Source: Strigamia acuminata (taxonomy: Eukaryota > Arthropoda > Chilopoda > Geophilomorpha > Linotaeniidae). From it: 64,000 nucleotides of DNA. A program made the position numbers and the translations under genes. The notes below the pieces were generated by a model. That model made no database searches. It had not been told where the DNA came from and saw only the letters and a list, made by a program, of their open reading frames with translations. The stretch spans positions 11,080,517 to 11,144,516 of the forward strand of contig OX442318.1 of NCBI GenBank assembly GCA_949358305.1, in the 5' to 3' direction. Positions 11,301 through 22,004 of the stretch are shown here, piece after piece; the stretch's first letter is position 1, and every line of letters begins with the position of its first letter.

Positions 11301-11630
11301 ATCACAAATGAATTGCCACATTGATCAGATTTACCTTCAACCAAGCACAAATTATCACAAAGACCAAAACTGAGAATTTCAACAAATCAAAAATCATATT
11401 TCCATCGGCGCCTACATCGTCACTTATTATCTGTTCAATAATTATTCATCATACTTGTATCTCATTTCTTTTTACTCCTTTGGAGTGCGATTAAATAAAT
11501 AAATAAATAAATAAATATAAAATGCTTATTTCCTTCATTCATGGCATTATGCAGGTTCTAACTCACCTTTTAGCTCACCTCTGCACGATGCACACAAGGC
11601 AGCAAACAGTAAAAACACATTTCTTGACAT
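8370..11630 (-). CDS. Secreted Ig-CCP-coiled coil-MATH protein (unnamed)
   Basis: Five exons, 11630-11579, 11041-10961, 10902-10702, 10639-10448 and 9124-8370, give about 426 residues (an alternative exon 1 donor adds four codons). Residues 1-17 are a signal peptide. Residues 18-111 form one Ig domain (C37, W51, D88-x-G-x-Y-x-C94). Residues 112-175 form one CCP/sushi domain with cysteines 115, 146, 160 and 174. Residues about 177-250 are a heptad-rich coiled coil (NTRMTKLENKLDKIF, EKFSDLESRVKRLE). Residues about 270-426 form a MATH domain of TRAF-C/meprin type (RPFYTHVPGYHMVLHVYPN, GVVAWPF, GCGFAAFVEHSVL). All four introns are phase 1, the mark of shuffled extracellular modules. No RING or TRAF zinc finger is present, so it is not a cytosolic TRAF adaptor. 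A secreted trimeric recognition protein is plausible but inferred. The last join crosses a 1.3-kb array-filled intron and needs a transcript. Confidence 0.78.
9268..9945. repeat. 42-bp and 21-bp tandem array in intron 4 of the Ig-CCP-MATH gene
   Basis: Alternating half-units aaaatgcacttttttgggt and aaaaataaacttttttttgtct make a 42-bp period to about 9590. Simpler aaaatgcacttttttttgtct units follow to 9945. The array lies between the CCP and MATH exons. Open frames through it are artefacts. Confidence 0.92.
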
Positions 11631-12058
11631 GATGATTTGAATTTGCTTGTTGAGCTTTTGATTTTCAACACACTACTGAACCAGTTCAACAACAGGACCT
11701 TGAATTCATGACGTCTTTTCTTCATATTTTTTTTTCTTCTTCTTTTCTTTCGTGTAAATATAAACTTGGCAGCAACCATGCACTTTGAAATAGTGTTCAT
11801 ACTGTTTAAAATATGGGGTCATTATCTCCTGACCATTAGTCATCTTCATTTAGCAGAGAATCAAAGATGCAGCTGTGTTTTTGCAAATAAAAAACGGAAC
11901 AAATTTATTGCAACAAAAAATTGACTACAATGAAAATGTTGAGAAATTTTTGTTAGAAAATTTTAAACTACAAATTCATATTTTTTTTTTTTTTTTTTAA
12001 AGTAAAAACAAAATAAAACTATCGGAGACAAGAATTTGACATTTTCCAGCGAGGATTT
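11631..12058. other. Intergenic: upstream of Ig-CCP-MATH gene, 3' flank of lipocalin
   Basis: It contains a T19 run at about 11981-11999 and plain AT-rich sequence. No coding or RNA signal is seen. A short (AAAT)n microsatellite at 11494-11517 lies in intron 1 next door. Confidence 0.5.
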
Positions 12059-13263
12059 TTAGCAGTTTTCGTTGTTTGTGTCGTGGAATTGGGTGATGCC
12101 GGTCGGCAGCAAAATATCTTTAATGGCGGCCGACATTGGCGCGGTTTTCGATTTGTTCAAAACGAGAGCGACATCTGTGGGAGAGAATTAAAAAAAAAGT
12201 TGAAATACACATTTTTAAAGAATGGATTTGGTTTTTTCGTGGTTTAATTCGAGTTAAATTCTTACCGGCGTGTTTGCCGTCCTTAGGAATGCATCCGTAA
12301 ACAACGAGGTAGTCATCATGATGGTAGAACGTAACGGTCATATGCGTGTCTTTGAAGTCACCATTGTCTGAAGAAATTGGAAAAATGAGGAAAAAATGTC
12401 AATAAAAAGTAAAAATTGGGAAAATAGTTTGAAATTATAGGTTTTAAAATGTTTTATAATCATTTTATGTCTTTTTGAATCCATTTTATATCGAGTTATT
12501 GTGGAATTGGAGTGATTTACAGCGCCAAAATGGTTTAAGCCTATTTCCCATAGATTAACCGAGGGAAACCAACATACAAATCCATAAAAATTGAGATCAA
12601 ACGTTGGATTTACTTTAAAATGTCAAAATGTAAGTAAGAATGATGAAAATTAAATTTAAATTCAAACTCTTAAGTAAAATAACAAAAAACAAAACCATAT
12701 TTCTTCTAAAAAGCCTATTTCCCATAGGATAACATGGCAAAATGAACTCACCTAAGTATTGGTAGTGGTATTTGCCGACTGCCTTGTTCACGTACTGTCC
12801 TTTGGTCAATTTCTCAACTCTAAAAAACAAAACAAAAATAAATAAACCAAAGGGACATCCAACTTTCACCCAAAAATCAAAACCCAACAGATTCCACCCA
12901 ATTTTCCCCACAAAACAACAAAAAAATCAAACTATTTACCCAGCGAAGGTGAAAACTCTTCGTTCGCTTCCAATCCTGTTGTCAGACTCTTCCTTGTACG
13001 TGATTTCGCCACACTTGCAGCAGTCGTCTTGTGGTGGTCCAGCCTCAGAGTTGGAAACAACGAACCACTTGCCATAAATCTACCAAAAACAAACAAAAAA
13101 TTAAACCCAAAAATAAAAATTTCAAAAAAAAACAAAACCGTACTTCAGTCGGTGCAAAACCAGCCGAGGGATTGAAAGTTGGACACGCGCCATCTTTGAA
13201 GTCCAGCACCGGCAGACTTGCAAAACAACAGGCAACAAGCGAAGCAAAAACTAAGACAAACAT
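12059..13263 (-). CDS. Secreted lipocalin-family protein
   Basis: Five exons, 13263-13144, 13079-12940, 12819-12752, 12367-12266 and 12174-12059, give 181 residues. Residues 1 to about 16 are a signal peptide (MFVLVFASLVACCFAS). The lipocalin G-x-W motif appears as IYGKWFVV at about 41-48, right after a CPTFNPSAGF segment. Six-plus cysteines include the CCKC cluster. The C-terminal half carries TVTFYHHDDYLVVYGC, matching the last barrel strands. Members bind small hydrophobic ligands such as retinoids, pigments or pheromones; the ligand here is unknown. The ATG at 13263 opens the signal peptide. A TATA box sits about 100 bp upstream. Confidence 0.8.
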
Positions 13264-13361
13264 TGCGAGCTTTAGGAACTGCAGCAAACACGAGTAAACA
13301 AAGTTGAACAGTTGGTCTTCGTGCTGAGGATGACTCTGCTTTGTGGCTCTTTAAAGTCCCC

Positions 13362-13369
13362 TATTTATA
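13362..13369 (-). promoter_or_regulatory. TATA box of the lipocalin gene
   Basis: TATAAATA on the minus strand, in a GC-flanked setting (ggggtataaatagggg). About 35 bp downstream is gTCATCC, close to the arthropod initiator TCAKTC. The spacing to the ATG at 13263 leaves a 5' leader of about 70 bases. Confidence 0.6.
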
Positions 13370-14164
13370 CCCCGATTTCAGGGTCATATGTTGGGGGTTT
13401 GGGGGGAAATTGGAGACGTCACATGCCCTTGAAGTTACCCCCTACCTCGTGTTTATCCCCTCCCCAGATGGCGAGATGAGATTCTCATCTTTTTTTGTTT
13501 TTTCTGGGGGTTTGCATTAAAATTGGGCGATAAATGTGTCAAAAATGGCGAATTTTATTGAATTTTAGGGTTATTTCATGTGGAATTGCACGTTTTGTTG
13601 ATTTTTTGGGGTTTGTTTTGTAAATTGTGGGGTTTGGGTGGGTGGGGGGATTGTCGAGTTTGTGTGGCGCCAGTTTGTCATTTGTCAGGGAGAAAATGGG
13701 GGAGATAAGTCGAGTGGGGTGAGGGGGTGAATTCGTGAGAAATATCTGGGTTTTGTTTACTTTTTTCAGTCCACACCTGATGGACCTAAATGATGTTGAT
13801 AAGTGCATAGAAATGGTGATCTTTGCTCTTGCATTAGAGAGAATAGTTGGGGGATGGACAAAAATACATTTAGTCAGTGAGTTCTTGAATAGGAAATAAT
13901 ATTGCTGACATGCAATAATATTGCTAAGTAATGGAAAATAAATAAGAGAAATTTTATTAATGCACAACAAAGATATTTTTGCAGAAAAACAGTGCAAACA
14001 ATGGATAATATGGTTGCATTACTGCATTTTGTGGTATTTTGTGGATTTAAGTAATTTTACAACAGTAAATGCAAGAGAATTACACAGCAAATGCAGTAAT
14101 GCAAAACAAATAACAGAAAATTCAGTAATGCAAAATTATTAAGAGAAAATTTAGTAATGCATTA

Positions 14165-14530
14165 GAAACATATTTTTGCAGGCAAACAATGCAAAATATG
14201 GTTGCATTTTGTTGCATTTTGTGGCATTTTGTTGCATTTTGTTGTATTTTGTTGCATTTTGTGGCATTTTGTTGCATTTTGTGGTTTTTTTTCGCATTTC
14301 GTGGCATTTTGTTGCATTTTGTGGTATTTTGTCGCATTTTGTGGCATTTTGTTGCATTTTATTCCAATTTGTTGCATTTTGTTGCATTTTGTTGTATTTT
14401 GTAATATTTTGTGGCATTTGGTTGCATTTTATTCCATTTTGTTGCATTTTGTTGCATTTTGTGGCATTTTATTCCCTTTTGTTGCATTTTGTTGCATTTT
14501 GTGGTATTCTGTGGCTTTATGTTGCTGTTA
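14165..14530. repeat. ~10/11-bp tandem array (ttgcattttg type)
   Basis: More than thirty copies of gttgcatttt / gtggcatttt, so one unit per helical turn. All three frames are open on both strands because stops are absent, giving artefactual His/Cys/Phe or Asn/Lys/Gln proteins. It lies between the lipocalin and the transporter. Confidence 0.92.
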
Positions 14531-14539
14531 TAATAACCC

Positions 14540-15698
14540 ACATTTAATGTAACAAAAAAAGTAGTGTTGTTTTATTTATAGTTCACCATTTTTCATTCCT
14601 CTCATCCTCCCCTGCTGACCTCTTTTTTTTGTGGGTCTCTGGTCAAGGTTAAAGTGGGCAAAAGTGGTGTGAGCCCAAAGGAACCAATCCCAACTCTTGG
14701 TTCCTTGTTGACAAGGGGTTTCTCATCCAATCTCAGCTGTTCTAGAAAAACATTACTTTCTTCACTTATAATAATGATAAAAACCCTCAGATTCTCATCA
14801 TTTTTAATTCTTTACAAACAAAATACCAACTTTGATTTAGTCAAATTCCACACATCATTTTTGGCTCACATTTTTGTTTACATTGAGATTAAGATTAAGA
14901 TTGCAATATAAACAAGTGAAAACCAAAGATAAACAGCCAGAAAGAACTTGTGATGTTGATAGATTATAAAATGTCTGACTCTCCATGTTACAGTTACAGT
15001 TACAGTTGTTGTTGTGTAGAATATCAGTCATATGAATTAAAAATCTCAACTATGTCAACAAATTTCACCATTTTTAATCATTTTTAATACAATTCTGTAT
15101 CTACTAGTTAATATTTTCATTGTATTCAGCTTGGCTAACTGTCAAATTGCACTGTCCTCTTGGCCTGCAAGCAACCTTTGTTCTGATAAAATGTTGCTGC
15201 TTATCTCTCAGCCTAGTTCTTCGACACTGTCTCTTCTACCTTGGCGTTGGAAGGTATGTAACACCTGGAATTAGCTTCATTTTTCACTCTAGGAATAATT
15301 ATTTTATAATTTCCTCAATGTTTTGCATCAAACGAGCAAATATTCAATCATTTCTACCACTCTTTCTTTTCACCGAATTTTTATTATCAAACTTATCAGT
15401 TATTGATTCAAAAATATGATTAGAATGCAGAATATAAACACGTGACCAATTAATTTATATTATATCATTAAAATTCATTATAAACATGTAAAAAAAAAAT
15501 TAATTTTTCTAAAAAATTCAGTTTATAGATGATTACAAGAGGTTTATTGTGGACAATTGATCATACAGGTATTAAATTTATATATTATCATTTTTGCTAA
15601 TCTTTATAAAGATTTTAATCAATTTTTAATTATCAATTATTATTATAATGTGCATTTCTATACGTTTGTTCAGTGTTAGATGATCCAGACTTTCTAAA
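14540..15698. other. Intergenic and probable 5' leader region of the SLC16 gene
   Basis: AT-rich sequence upstream of the transporter ATG. It probably contains a 5' UTR exon or promoter, but I cannot place either. A short (gttaca)n run occurs at about 14987-15008. Confidence 0.4.
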
Positions 15699-18600
15699 AT
15701 GGAAGAAAAACCACTAGAAACCAAACATGAAGATGATGATGATGGTGAAGAGAAAAAATATTCAGAATGTGATCAATTTGTGGCCCCTGATGGAGGATGG
15801 GGCTGGGTCATAGTTGTTGCCACTTTTCTCACTAGTCTAGTTGTGGATGGAATAATTTTTTCATTTGGAATTCTTTTGCCTGAAATACTCAAGGAGTTCA
15901 ATGAAGGACAGAGTTTAACCTCCTGGGTTGGTTCTGCCCTAGCTGGAACTTATTTACTAATTGGTAACTATACACAAAAATGATTTAATGAGTTGACTAA
16001 TTAGTTTGTACATTTAAAGGACCTGTTGCTGGTGCTTTAGCAAACAAATATGGATGCAGAACTGTGTCTATAGCTGGTAGTTTGATATCTGCAACTGGTT
16101 TTGTATGCTCCATGTTTGCCAACAACATTATTTATCTTATAATTTCATATGGGGTTGTTGGAGGTAAGGAAATTAATTAAATTGTATTAAACAGAGGATG
16201 ATTCTTTTGTCTAGATGTTTTTGTGCCACAAATTGTGGTCTTTTGTTTATGTTTTGCTTTTTAAAACAGTGAGGACTGTCTGGGAGTGCTGGTGTGGGGT
16301 TTGGGAAGATCCTGATTGGTCAAGTTAAGTGGAAACAGCTGTTATTTTTGTTGGTGCCCTTTTCTGGCTTTAATTATGTCCCTGAGGGTTGTGGGATTTT
16401 TTTTAAATGGGTTTTGTAGAAAATTCACCAATGAATATCAATGGAAATTTTTTTGGATGCAAATATTTATAATTTGTCTGTTTTTAGAAGGAATTTTATG
16501 AAATGGAATGGGGGAACTGAAAAAAATGTATGAAAAATGCTTGTAAAACCATTGGAAAGTAACCCCAGGGTCTGTCAGGGGCTCAAGTAATTTATTTTTT
16601 CCCCCTCCTAGAATGGTTTCACTTTCTAAACTAAATTACCAAACTTTTATCTAATTTGACTCAGATTTGATAATTTTCTAATTTAATCAAAATTATTTTT
16701 AAAGATTAAATATTTGATTGATATTAAATATTGAAATTGAATTTAAAAAAAAAAATCATCCTTATTTAATATATTTGTGTGAAATATTTGATGTGTATAT
16801 GTAAAATTGTATAATTCTGTATTAGAATTATCAACTGATGCTACTACACATGTAAGTATATATATTTTTCTATTTCATGGGACTTTTTAGGTATTGGCTT
16901 TGGTTTCATCTATCTGCCATCTATGGTGATAATACAGACCTACTTTGAAAAGAGAAGGGCTTTTGCAACTGGTATTGCTGTCTGTGGTTCTGGCATTGGC
17001 ATGTTTATTTTCTCACCTCTTACACAATACTTGATTGAATTCTATGGATGGAGAGGAATGTTATTGATTCAAGCTGGTATCAGTCTTCATTGTGTTCCTT
17101 TTAGTGGCTTGTTCAGACCTGTAGAAGACTCTATGCCACGCAGAAACAAGCACATACCATTACTTCATAGGACTAAAGAAGCCAGGGATGTTCTCTTCAG
17201 GTTGTCTGTTGCATCGGTTGATGAAGACAATGAGGAAAAGAAGATGCCACTTATTGATGAAGAAACAACAGATTCCAATAAAAATTACCCAAAAACTAAG
17301 ATTATGGTAATTTGCAGTTGTTGTATTACCTCACATTAAGCCGCATGCCGATGTAAGCGAGTACAAATTTTTCTAAATGAGAATTCAGCCAAAACAAGCA
17401 TAAAATCCTTTATAGATCTTCAAAATGTAAGAAATTGGCTTAAATTTCTATAAATTTACCCAGATTTTAGTAACAATTTGCAGAAAAAACAAAAATAACC
17501 GCTTTTCGCTTTATACCGGCATGCCGCTTAATGTGAGGTAATACGTTAGTTATTTCTCTAATGTTGTAATATTTTTATAGAATGGCAACAGCAAGGTAGC
17601 CAGTGGAAGAGTCAGTACTGAGGATTTAGGAGCAAGCAAGAAGCAGAAGAAATGGAAGCTAAAGTCACTATGTGTGTCCAAGAAGAGAAAACAGAGATCG
17701 GTTATTCGTCGCGCGACAAGTGCTGATTTTAACAGACCTTTCTTTAGATCTAACTTATTTTTTAGGTAATCACTGTAGTGCATAGCCATACAGTATGGAA
17801 TTCTACTTAGTTTTTATATTGCAGTGGTAGTTTAGCAACTATACCCAGATATGTGACTGATTCAGTTGATGCAGTCAACAAAGCTACTGATAAAACTGAT
17901 CACACTGATGGAATGCACATGGGTTCAACAATCAAAGTGAGACAACTTTTTATTTATATTTAAATAGGAATTTAAACAGTTTTTCTTTCTTTTTTTAAAT
18001 AGAAAATGTTGAATTTGTATCTGCTGAAAAGCCCCACTTTTGTCACAATTTGCCTCGCTGGGTTTTTAACCTTTATGGGATTCTTTGTGCCATTTATTTA
18101 CATTTCTGATTATGCTATTAGCACTGACAGAACAAAGGTAGAAGCTTCCTATTTGATATCAGTCATTGGCATCACAAACACAGTAACTATAATATTTACA
18201 CTTGATGATAAAAGAAAATAAAAAGTTATCGAAAACTCCAATTTACAGGTTGGTAGGCTTATTTGTGGCTGGGTCACAGACAGGCCTAATGTGAAAGCTT
18301 TACACATCAACAACACTGCACTTCTTGTGTCTGGAATTGCAACTGCTTTGGTTCCTTATTGTGTAACTTATGAGGTACAAATTGTATATTGTGTCATATT
18401 TGGTCTAGCAATAGGTAAAGTTAACTATAATAAATACTTGGAAAAAAAAATAAGGTTTTAAAAGTTTTCTACGTGATAAAAATTTAATGCAAATTTGTAA
18501 AATGACATTTACAAATATTGTAAATGTTTGTGTTAATCAGTAACTTTACAAAATTAAAAACACATTTTACATTATCCTATTCCTTCGAATAAAAGCCGCG

Positions 18601-19131
18601 GCTGTTAATCGAAGGAATACAGTAAATACGATGTTAAATTTCTAATTTTTATTCAATTTTACAACAACTTTACAAAAACTGTGACGATTACAACTTTTAC
18701 AGCCGTATTTTATTTTTCCAGTGATAGTTATCACTCCGTATATTAATTAATTACTCGTGTTTCATTTCCAGCTTGTTATGTGTCATTGAGATCCATTCTA
18801 TTAGTGGAATATTTGGGATTGGAAACTTTGACTAATTCTTTCGGCTTAGCACTTTTGTTCCAAGGAACTGCTTCCATGATTGGACCACCAGTTGCAGGTA
18901 ATAATTAATAAATAATAAATAAAAACGTAAATAATAATAAAGTTAATATTTCCAGGTTGGTTTTACAAGCAGGGTAACAGCTATGATGTTCCATTTTATG
19001 TGGCTGGTTCTATAATGGCAGTTTCCGGTTTGATTTGTGTACCATTGCCTTGGATAAGTGCTTGGGAAGAGAAGGGAAAGGAAAAGAAGCTGATGAGAAT
19101 AGCCAATACAGAAGCTGAATCTGTGTGTTGA
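15699..19131 (+). CDS. Monocarboxylate transporter (SLC16/MCT family)
   Basis: Nine exons: 15699-15963, 16020-16163, 16891-17306, 17581-17765, 17825-17936, 18003-18182, 18249-18414, 18772-18897, 18956-19131. The product is 589 residues. It is a 12-helix major facilitator carrier moving lactate, pyruvate or related monocarboxylates with protons across the plasma membrane. The diagnostic MCT motif opens helix 1 ([14 protein letters not shown]). Helices 2-6 follow to [21 protein letters not shown] long charged, lysine-rich cytosolic loop spans exons 3-5, and helices 7-12 include [14 protein letters not shown] and [20 protein letters not shown]. It ends ESVC*. Which MCT subtype and which substrate cannot be decided. 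The gene is tail to tail with the aldo-keto reductase, 280 bp apart. Confidence 0.93.
17323..17544. mobile_element. MITE with GTATTACCTCAC inverted ends (SLC16 intron 3)
   Basis: The left end gtattacctcacattaagcc continues into gcatgccg. The right end is its inverted copy (cggcatgccgc ... gtgaggtaatac), so the inversions span about 28 bp. The element is about 222 bp and has no coding capacity. A longer relative is at 34052-34476. Confidence 0.85.
18570..18640. mobile_element. Short remnant with cgaataaaagccgcgg ends (SLC16 intron 7)
   Basis: The sequence ttcgaataaaagccgcggct, followed by gttaatcgaaggaatacagta, folds on itself and resembles the ends of the TACCGTA-type MITEs elsewhere in the window. 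It is probably a collapsed copy. Confidence 0.4.
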
Positions 19132-19411
19132 ACTTTATTTAATTGGTTAAGATATTAGTTTATACTATTTTTATTAATTTTAAACAAATTTTTGTACAAG
19201 ATTTTTTTTTTTTGTTTTTTTTTTCATGAATCTTGTAAATACATTTTGTTTTCCCATTTTTGTACATAGTTTTTCAATGATGCATATTTTGGAATTCAAT
19301 CAATATTTAACATTACTTTTAAATCACAGTTGTTGGTTTTCAAATTATTTTCAAACATTCTTCAGCAATCACACTGGTGGAAAAAGCAATAAATCGTGAG
19401 GGATCTGTGAA
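19132..19411. other. Shared 3' intergenic region between convergent genes
   Basis: 280 bp between the SLC16 stop and the reductase stop. It should hold both polyadenylation sites. AATAAA appears on the plus strand near 19389, close to the reductase end. Confidence 0.5.
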
Positions 19412-21574
19412 TCACCAGGGAAAAAATGGATGGTCCTTGAATCTGGAAAGTAATATATGTCACATCTATTAGCAATATTAAGATTTACTATGCATTTTAA
19501 AACTCATCCAGAAAAAAACTTTTAGTATGTGTGCATTTAAAATTCAGTATTCAAATTTCCCTCAAATTTTCATTAAAATATTCAAATTTCCCTCAAATTT
19601 TCATTAAAATATTCAAATTTCCCTCAAATTATCATTAAAATATTCAAATTTCTCTCAAATTTCCATGAAAAATTTAAAAATTTATCAAAATTTCATTAAA
19701 AAATTCAAATTTCTCTCAAAATTTCATTAAAAAAATTCAAATTTCTCTCAAAATTTCATTAAAAAATTCAAATTTCTCTCAAAATTTCATTAAAAAATTC
19801 AAATTTCTCTCAAAATTTCATTAAAAAATTCAAATTTCTCCCAAATCTTCGTTAAAAAATTAAAATTTCTCAAAATTTCATCAAAAAATCCAAATTTCTT
19901 TCAAATCTTCATTCAAAAATTCAAATTTTACTTTATCTTAACACCGCGTTATATTAGAAACCGTCGCATTAATCACAAATTTTAAATTTACTCCATGCTA
20001 TATTACAACCCCGCAGTTTAATGGAAACCCGCGCACAATAATCGCAAACACGGTATCAATCGAATCAAAAACTTACGCATCCAAAGGAAATGCTCTCCAA
20101 TTGCAATTCAACTCCTTCATCTTTTCCATCTCATCGTCATCCAATTCAAATGAGAATACCTATCACAATAACAAATTTTAACAACTCAATATTATCCTAA
20201 ATATTTCTCCAAAATAAAACCAACATCCAAGTTCTCTATCATCCTGGATTTGGTCACAGTTTTAGGTATAACAACTGTTCCTCTTTGAATTCCCCATCTT
20301 AACAGAACCTGTGCATTCGATTTCCCATGTTTCTTGGCGATACTATCAACAACCGGATTCTCCACCAATTTAACTACATCCCTACAAGTACAAAATACAT
20401 TACTGCTTATCTTAAAGCAAAACAAAATGTGTTATAATTTACTGCTCCAGCTTCGGTCCAAAGTTAGGCCTATCGTAGGGCGAACCAATAGGACTAAAAA
20501 CCGTAACAACTATGTCATTTTGTTTGCAAAAATCGACTAATTCTTGTTGAATTAAATATGGGTGACTTTCAATCTAAAACAAAAACAATAAAATTTAACA
20601 ATTTAACCCTTTTTTCAGTGGTTTCAAGACCTGATTGACTGCTGGCTTTATTTTGCAATTTTCCAGAAGTCTCTTCAACTGATCTTTATTGAAGTTGCTC
20701 ACGCCAATGGAACGTGCCCAACCTTTATCTCGACATTCTTCCAGCCCCTGAAAATTGTAAATTGCGTGACAAATTTGATTAAACTAATTAAATCCTCTCA
20801 AATACTCACTTGCCAAGTCTCTAAATAATCAACATCGGAGTTAATGCACTTGCCATTTTCATCTTGTGGCATGAAATCATTAATACCTTCCTAAATGGCA
20901 ACAAATATCGATTAATAAACATGAAAAACATCAAATCTAATTAATAATTTAGTCGAATGTTCTCACTTTCCAGCCCATGGGGAAATGCATCAACAATAAA
21001 TCGACATAACTCAACTGCAGTTCGGCCAAACTCGTCTCACAATTTTTCATCACACTTTCCTTCTCATGAAATGTGTTCCACACCTAAAATCGTCAAGAAA
21101 TTAATTAAAAAAAAAAAAAACCCTATCAAATAATTCGCATGCAAATCAATGCACGAAAGGAACTTTGGTCAAATAATTTGCATAATGCACTTAATTAATT
21201 TTTTTATTTTTAATATTTTATTTATAAATAAACGCGAAAAATCCGGAAAAAAAAATATTACTTTAGTCGTAACGAAAAACTCGGGTCGTTTTAGATTTCC
21301 TTCATCAAAAATCTCTTTGAATCCCGCGCCAATCTCCTTCTGATTTGCATAAATCCAAGCGGTATCAAAATGTCGATAACCAACGTGCACCGCTTCTTTG
21401 AATATCGTTCTAAACTCACCATTTGCAGGCCCAACGGTCTGAAAAATCAAAAAAATTAATAAAAATTATTAAATTAAAAAAAAAATTAATTTTTTTTTTT
21501 ACATTTGCTGTCCCTAGACCTAAAATGGGAATTAAGTGTCCATCATTTAATGTTAACGTTGGAACCGCTGACAT
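19412..21574 (-). CDS. Aldo-keto reductase (AKR1-like)
   Basis: Nine exons: 21574-21503, 21438-21262, 21083-20967, 20890-20810, 20747-20631, 20573-20443, 20381-20225, 20159-20077, 19442-19412. The product is 321 residues, the family norm. It is a TIM-barrel NADPH-dependent reductase of aldehydes, ketones or sugars in the cytosol. The catalytic tetrad is visible: D49 and Y54 in [12 protein letters not shown]83 in FFVTTK and H116 in [11 protein letters not shown]. Further family marks are [39 protein letters not shown] and [18 protein letters not shown]. The C-terminus is HPFFPW, close to the usual YPF ending. The donor of exon 7 (GAT|gttggt) is weak. Physiological substrate unknown. Confidence 0.93.
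19549..19930. repeat. ~30-bp tandem array in reductase intron 8
   Basis: Diverging copies of aaattcaaatttctctcaaa followed by atttcattaa; older copies to the left read ttcaaatttccctcaaattt. The unit is about 30-31 bp, near three helical turns. Confidence 0.85.
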
Positions 21575-22004
21575 TGTTCAATTATTACTAGATATGTGAC
21601 AAACTATGAATAAAATATCAATAAATCCTAAAGTTGCGTGTTTTATTTACCTTAACACGTCCTTGTCCTGGCTTGGCACTGACTGAATGTGTGTTCACAC
21701 TTGCTGTTGCTCCTTGACCTCAATAGGTGGAGCTTCGAGGGAAACAAGGTCGCTGTAGGTATATTTGTGTACTAGAAATAGTAGAGAGGTGTTTGGCACA
21801 CACTTTTATTTCATGTTTTGTTTACATTCATTTAATCTTGTGGCATTGAAGAGTCAAGCTTGTCATTATTTTGATAAGATAAGAAATTAATATTTTTTAA
21901 TTTTTAATTTTTAATTTTTTTTTTTTTTTAGAAAATTGAAAATTAATATTAAACAACAACTTTGAAGGACTTTCAATTCCTAGTTGTACATTTAGTTTAC
22001 AATT
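21575..22004. other. Intergenic: reductase upstream region and SIDT-A 3' flank
   Basis: It holds the reductase promoter (minus strand). The part near 21960-22004 is shared with the SIDT-B 3' flank at 30000-30580, so it belongs to the A/B duplication. No other feature is seen. Confidence 0.5.

Noticed and set aside
14122-14552. His/Cys/Phe-rich and Asn/Lys-rich frames
   Set aside because: All are translations of the 10/11-bp array in different frames.
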